Shown here piece after piece: positions 61,251 to 64,000 of a DNA stretch of 64,000 nt. The notes beneath the pieces are model-generated. The model was not told the DNA's origin. It saw only the letters and a list, made by a program, of their open reading frames with translations, and ran no database searches. The DNA is from Diplonema japonicum (Eukaryota > Euglenozoa > Diplonemea > Diplonemida > Diplonemidae), in NCBI GenBank assembly GCA_964019335.1, contig OZ025660.1, forward strand, positions 620,001-684,000, written 5' to 3'. A program made the translations under genes and the position numbers. Within the stretch, counting starts at the first letter, position 1. Every line of letters begins with the position of its first letter.

Positions 61251-63750
61251 TCACATCCCAAGCTTGGTCTTGGCCAGGTTGATGATGTACTCATCGGTTG
61301 GGAGCTTGTTGACAGTGGTGCCGGGGGACTGAGGAGGGCTGTGTCCGCACTCGGTGGCTTTACCAGAGGGCGTGAAAACGTTGAGGTTCTTCACGATGGT
61401 GGCCCCGGGACCGGAGCAACCTTCACCGTTTCCGAGCTCCTCATCGGTCATGACGACAGTGTTGTTGAAGAAGGCATCGACGTGGCCGGCGATCTGGCTG
61501 CAGATGCCGAAGCCCTGCTTCACGTACCCGTAGATGTTGTCGAAGTGCCAGTTGTCGTGGCCACCGAAGTCGTTCTTCATCCCCACATTACCAGAGACAA
61601 AGAAGTTGTCATGAGTGTGGAAGAACCCACTCCCATCATCGTTGTCAATGTCCTCCTGCTGGTTGTAGTTGTTGATGAAGAAGTTGTTCGAGATGGTCCT
61701 CCACGCCATCTGCACAGAGGGCTCACCAGTCCTCACAGTTGTCAGGAACGGCTGCCTGTCCCACGAGTTGAAAGGTCCGTGGTCCTGCGTCTCCCTCAAG
61801 GCAGAGAAGACAAGGTTTCCGTGCAGCGTGTCAGCACCCCCGAAACCGTCGTTGAAGTTGATCCCCGCACGTGGTGCGTTGAAGAACACGTTGTACTGCA
61901 AGTTCGACTCCGCCACCTTCCCTTGGAAGTAGAAGGCCGACTGCTTCTCTGTTGTTGTTGTTGTGGATCAACCCATCGTCCCAAAGGCATACCGTAGTGT
62001 CCGATCTCACGGGCCACGTTGTTGATGATGTTGGTGTACCTCGGGTGGTTCCCGTCGGTGCCATCGAAGCCCTCAAGCGGGTTGGCGGCCGTCTCGTTGG
62101 TGTACCCCCAGGCGGCCATGCTGTTCCCACCAATCCATGCGAACTCGTTGCGGCTGACTGTGGCATTGCGGTTGTACCCACTCACGAACTGTTGTGTTGT
62201 TGTTTGAATGTCACATTGCATACCACGCCGTTCCCGTCAATGCGGGTGATGAAGTTGCTGTCAACGGTGCACTGCTCGGTGCCCTCCAAAAAGACCGCCC
62301 CCATCCTTTCCAGACCCCAGTCACCACCAGAGGGAACGCCGTGAGGGTCCATGTAAGTGTAGCGGGTGGCGGTCATCTTCAGCCCACGAATGGTGACACC
62401 GACAATGGGGTTCCAGCGGGTCTCCGCAGTGAGGTTGAAGAGAGTCTTGATCTGGGGGATGACGTACTCCCCGTCGGCAGGTGGGGCACCAGTCGCATTG
62501 TGGTAGAAGTACATCTTCTTCGCTGCCCTGTCGTAGAAGAACTCGTTCGGGTAGTCGAACTCCTCGAACACGTTCTCAATGAACCAGTCACCACCTACGT
62601 TGCTCCCCCTGGAGCCCTGGAATCCACCAAGCCCGAATGTGATGTTGTTGGTGGTGGTGTCGTAAGCACCTGCCTCGAACATCCAGTTTGCCCACCGTGC
62701 GGGCCTGAACGCGTTCACAATGGCACCCTCCATCGTCTTGTAGGGCATGTGAAGCCCAGAGTCAGGCCCGCCGTTGTGAGGAGCAATTACAGACGCATTT
62801 GGAGTCACGCCACGTGGCAAGCGGAAGGGGAAGGCACCACCACCAGAGGTGTTCTGGGAGCACCAGTAAGAGACAGGAGGTGTGTAGATATCGCAAGGGC
62901 CCCCAATGCCCACCATGTACTCCTTGAAGCCGAAAGTGGTGAAGTTCCTCATCTGCGAAGGGTTCGTGTTGGTGACGTACTTCTGTGTTCCCTGCTTGGA
63001 GAAGTCAGGGGGGGTCCAGATGCCGGCAGAGCTGGGAATCATCTGCACACCTTGAGGGTTGCCCGCCTCCTCCTGCCTCTCAGGGAGTTCGACGTTCCCG
63101 TTGGGGTAGCGTGCCCTCGTGGCACGGACCCCGTTCATCTGGAAGCCCCACGCGTAGTCGATGCCTGCCTGCGACATGTCTGCGGTGTACATGTTGTTCC
63201 CGTTCGCGACATTGTACGGCTGCCAGTCAAGACCCACCTTCTTCCCCCCGCTCACCGTCACCGCCTCCCCGTTGTAGTTCTGGATCGTGAGGTCCTTGTT
63301 CTCAGCCGTCACCTGAACCGCCTCAGTGAGGTAGCATGTCCCCGCCCGCAGGTTCACCGTTGTCTGCTGCCCCTTCCCTTTCGTCACCGCTGCCTGGATA
63401 GTCTTCAGGGGTGCCGTGATCGACCCGGAGTTCCCGTCGCTCCCCGTCGCGCAGTCCACGAACAACACTGCCGCGTCACCGGGCCTCGATGTGGGGAACG
63501 GGCCCCTCTTCGCCTCCTGGTCGGCGGGGGTGAAGCTCGGGATTCCACCAGTGTAGTTCTGGCAGTCCTTGTTCAGACCCAGTGCGTAGTACAGGTTCTC
63601 GAACTTCCCAAGTCGGGGGACGGTCTTCTGCCCGTACTCCCATGCGAGCTTCCTCATCTTACAGTTGAATGACTCGGGGCCATTGCTCCATACAGCTGTC
63701 GAGGTCTGCGCTGCCCCGAGCAGCAGCATCGCCATCGCGAGTGTTTTCAT
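61251..63750 (-). CDS. Secreted right-handed beta-helix protein, copy 4
   Basis: Three exons (62224-63750, 61993-62188, 61251-61948) give 806 aa. The N-terminus is as in copy 3 (TSTAVWSNGPES). The middle cassette is mostly as in copy 2 (FSKQGTQKYVTNTNP, FPFRLPRGVTPNAS), with copy-3-like patches (NPQGVQM, KTMEGAIVNA). The 3' part is as in copy 1 (GGADTLHGNLVFS). Intron 1 is 35 nt, a 5-nt deletion of the copy 1/2 version; intron 2 is 44 nt and has a different centre. The fold and secretion prediction are the same as for copy 1. Confidence 0.9.
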
Positions 63751-63799
63751 TTTAGTTTAGAAGTTCTGTGGTTGCGTGATGATGTGGTTAGGCATTGCC

Positions 63800-64000
63800 A
63801 TCACACTCGGAAGAAACTGGCCCGCTTATAAGCTTGCTGAAAGCTTCCTTCTTTCTTCACTTCTCCTCTTGCATCAGGACTGGAGGATGGTATCTTTACT
63901 GCGAAAGGCCTTCCGTGGCACCCGTGCTGTGTTCCTCCCTGGGTTGCTGAAAAAGAAAGCCAGACAGCACACCGGCAAGTTTTGAGATCTTGTACCAGAT
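63800..64000 (+). repeat. Repeat island 4 (modules B, C and start of D)
   Basis: 63812-63850 is the end of module B (CTTATAAGCTTGCTGAAAGC), 63871-63983 is module C and 63984-64000 begins module D (GATCTTGTACCAGAT). It continues beyond the window. Confidence 0.85.

Noticed and set aside
1-64000. Spliced-leader RNA, 5S rRNA, tRNA genes or telomeric repeats
   Set aside because: Looked for and not found by eye. Without a covariance-model search, small RNA genes cannot be excluded.

Overview
This window comes from a nuclear genome of a euglenozoan protist, most likely a diplonemid (Paradiplonema/Diplonema-like). Three observations support this. Both cytochrome c genes carry the euglenozoan single-cysteine haem site (AGQCH instead of CxxCH). 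Every supported gene, about 29 over 64 kb, lies on the minus strand, as in polycistronic, trans-spliced genomes. Many genes nevertheless contain short cis-spliced GT-AG introns: 25 were deduced here, 32-77 nt long, which is unlike trypanosomatids. Spacers are saturated with homopolymer runs, and start codons usually follow an A-rich leader. Species assignment is inference; no spliced-leader RNA gene or intact rDNA was seen.

Left part (1-28.4 kb, housekeeping and ciliary/trafficking genes): an acidic partial ORF at the edge, a Tsg101/VPS23 ESCRT-I gene, a membrane-anchored basic protein, a possible PH-like protein, a Nudix hydrolase, two unknowns, a U-box/vWA/Hint (Vint) protein, a HAD phosphatase, a coiled-coil protein, a TPR protein fused to a catalytically dead tyrosine-phosphatase-like domain, a 1,713-residue EF-hand/WD40 protein, a polycystin-type channel, a small Cys-rich protein and a possible alkyladenine-glycosylase-like protein.

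Right part (29-64 kb, secreted and carbohydrate-active genes plus repeats): four close paralogues of a secreted right-handed beta-helix (pectate-lyase-fold) protein in two pairs (29.2-35.4 kb and 57.6-63.8 kb), a type II membrane protein with EGF-like and LicD/fukutin-like parts, a His-rich repeat protein, a SnoaL-like protein, a secreted sulfatase, an AA10 lytic polysaccharide monooxygenase with two CBM1-like modules, two cytochrome c genes, a DNAJB12/14-like co-chaperone and a long coiled-coil protein. The secreted set (beta-helix enzymes, LPMO, sulfatase) fits an osmotroph or predator that breaks down sulfated or structural polysaccharides outside the cell.

Repeats: four islands (37.6-40.3, 41.7-41.8, 47.3-48.6, 63.8-64 kb) are built from the same roughly ten modules in a partly conserved order, on the plus strand, many starting at a TCTCGCA-type junction. 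One island contains a degenerate SSU rRNA 3'-end fragment. A 0.6 kb element with inverted ends lies at 50.7-51.3 kb.
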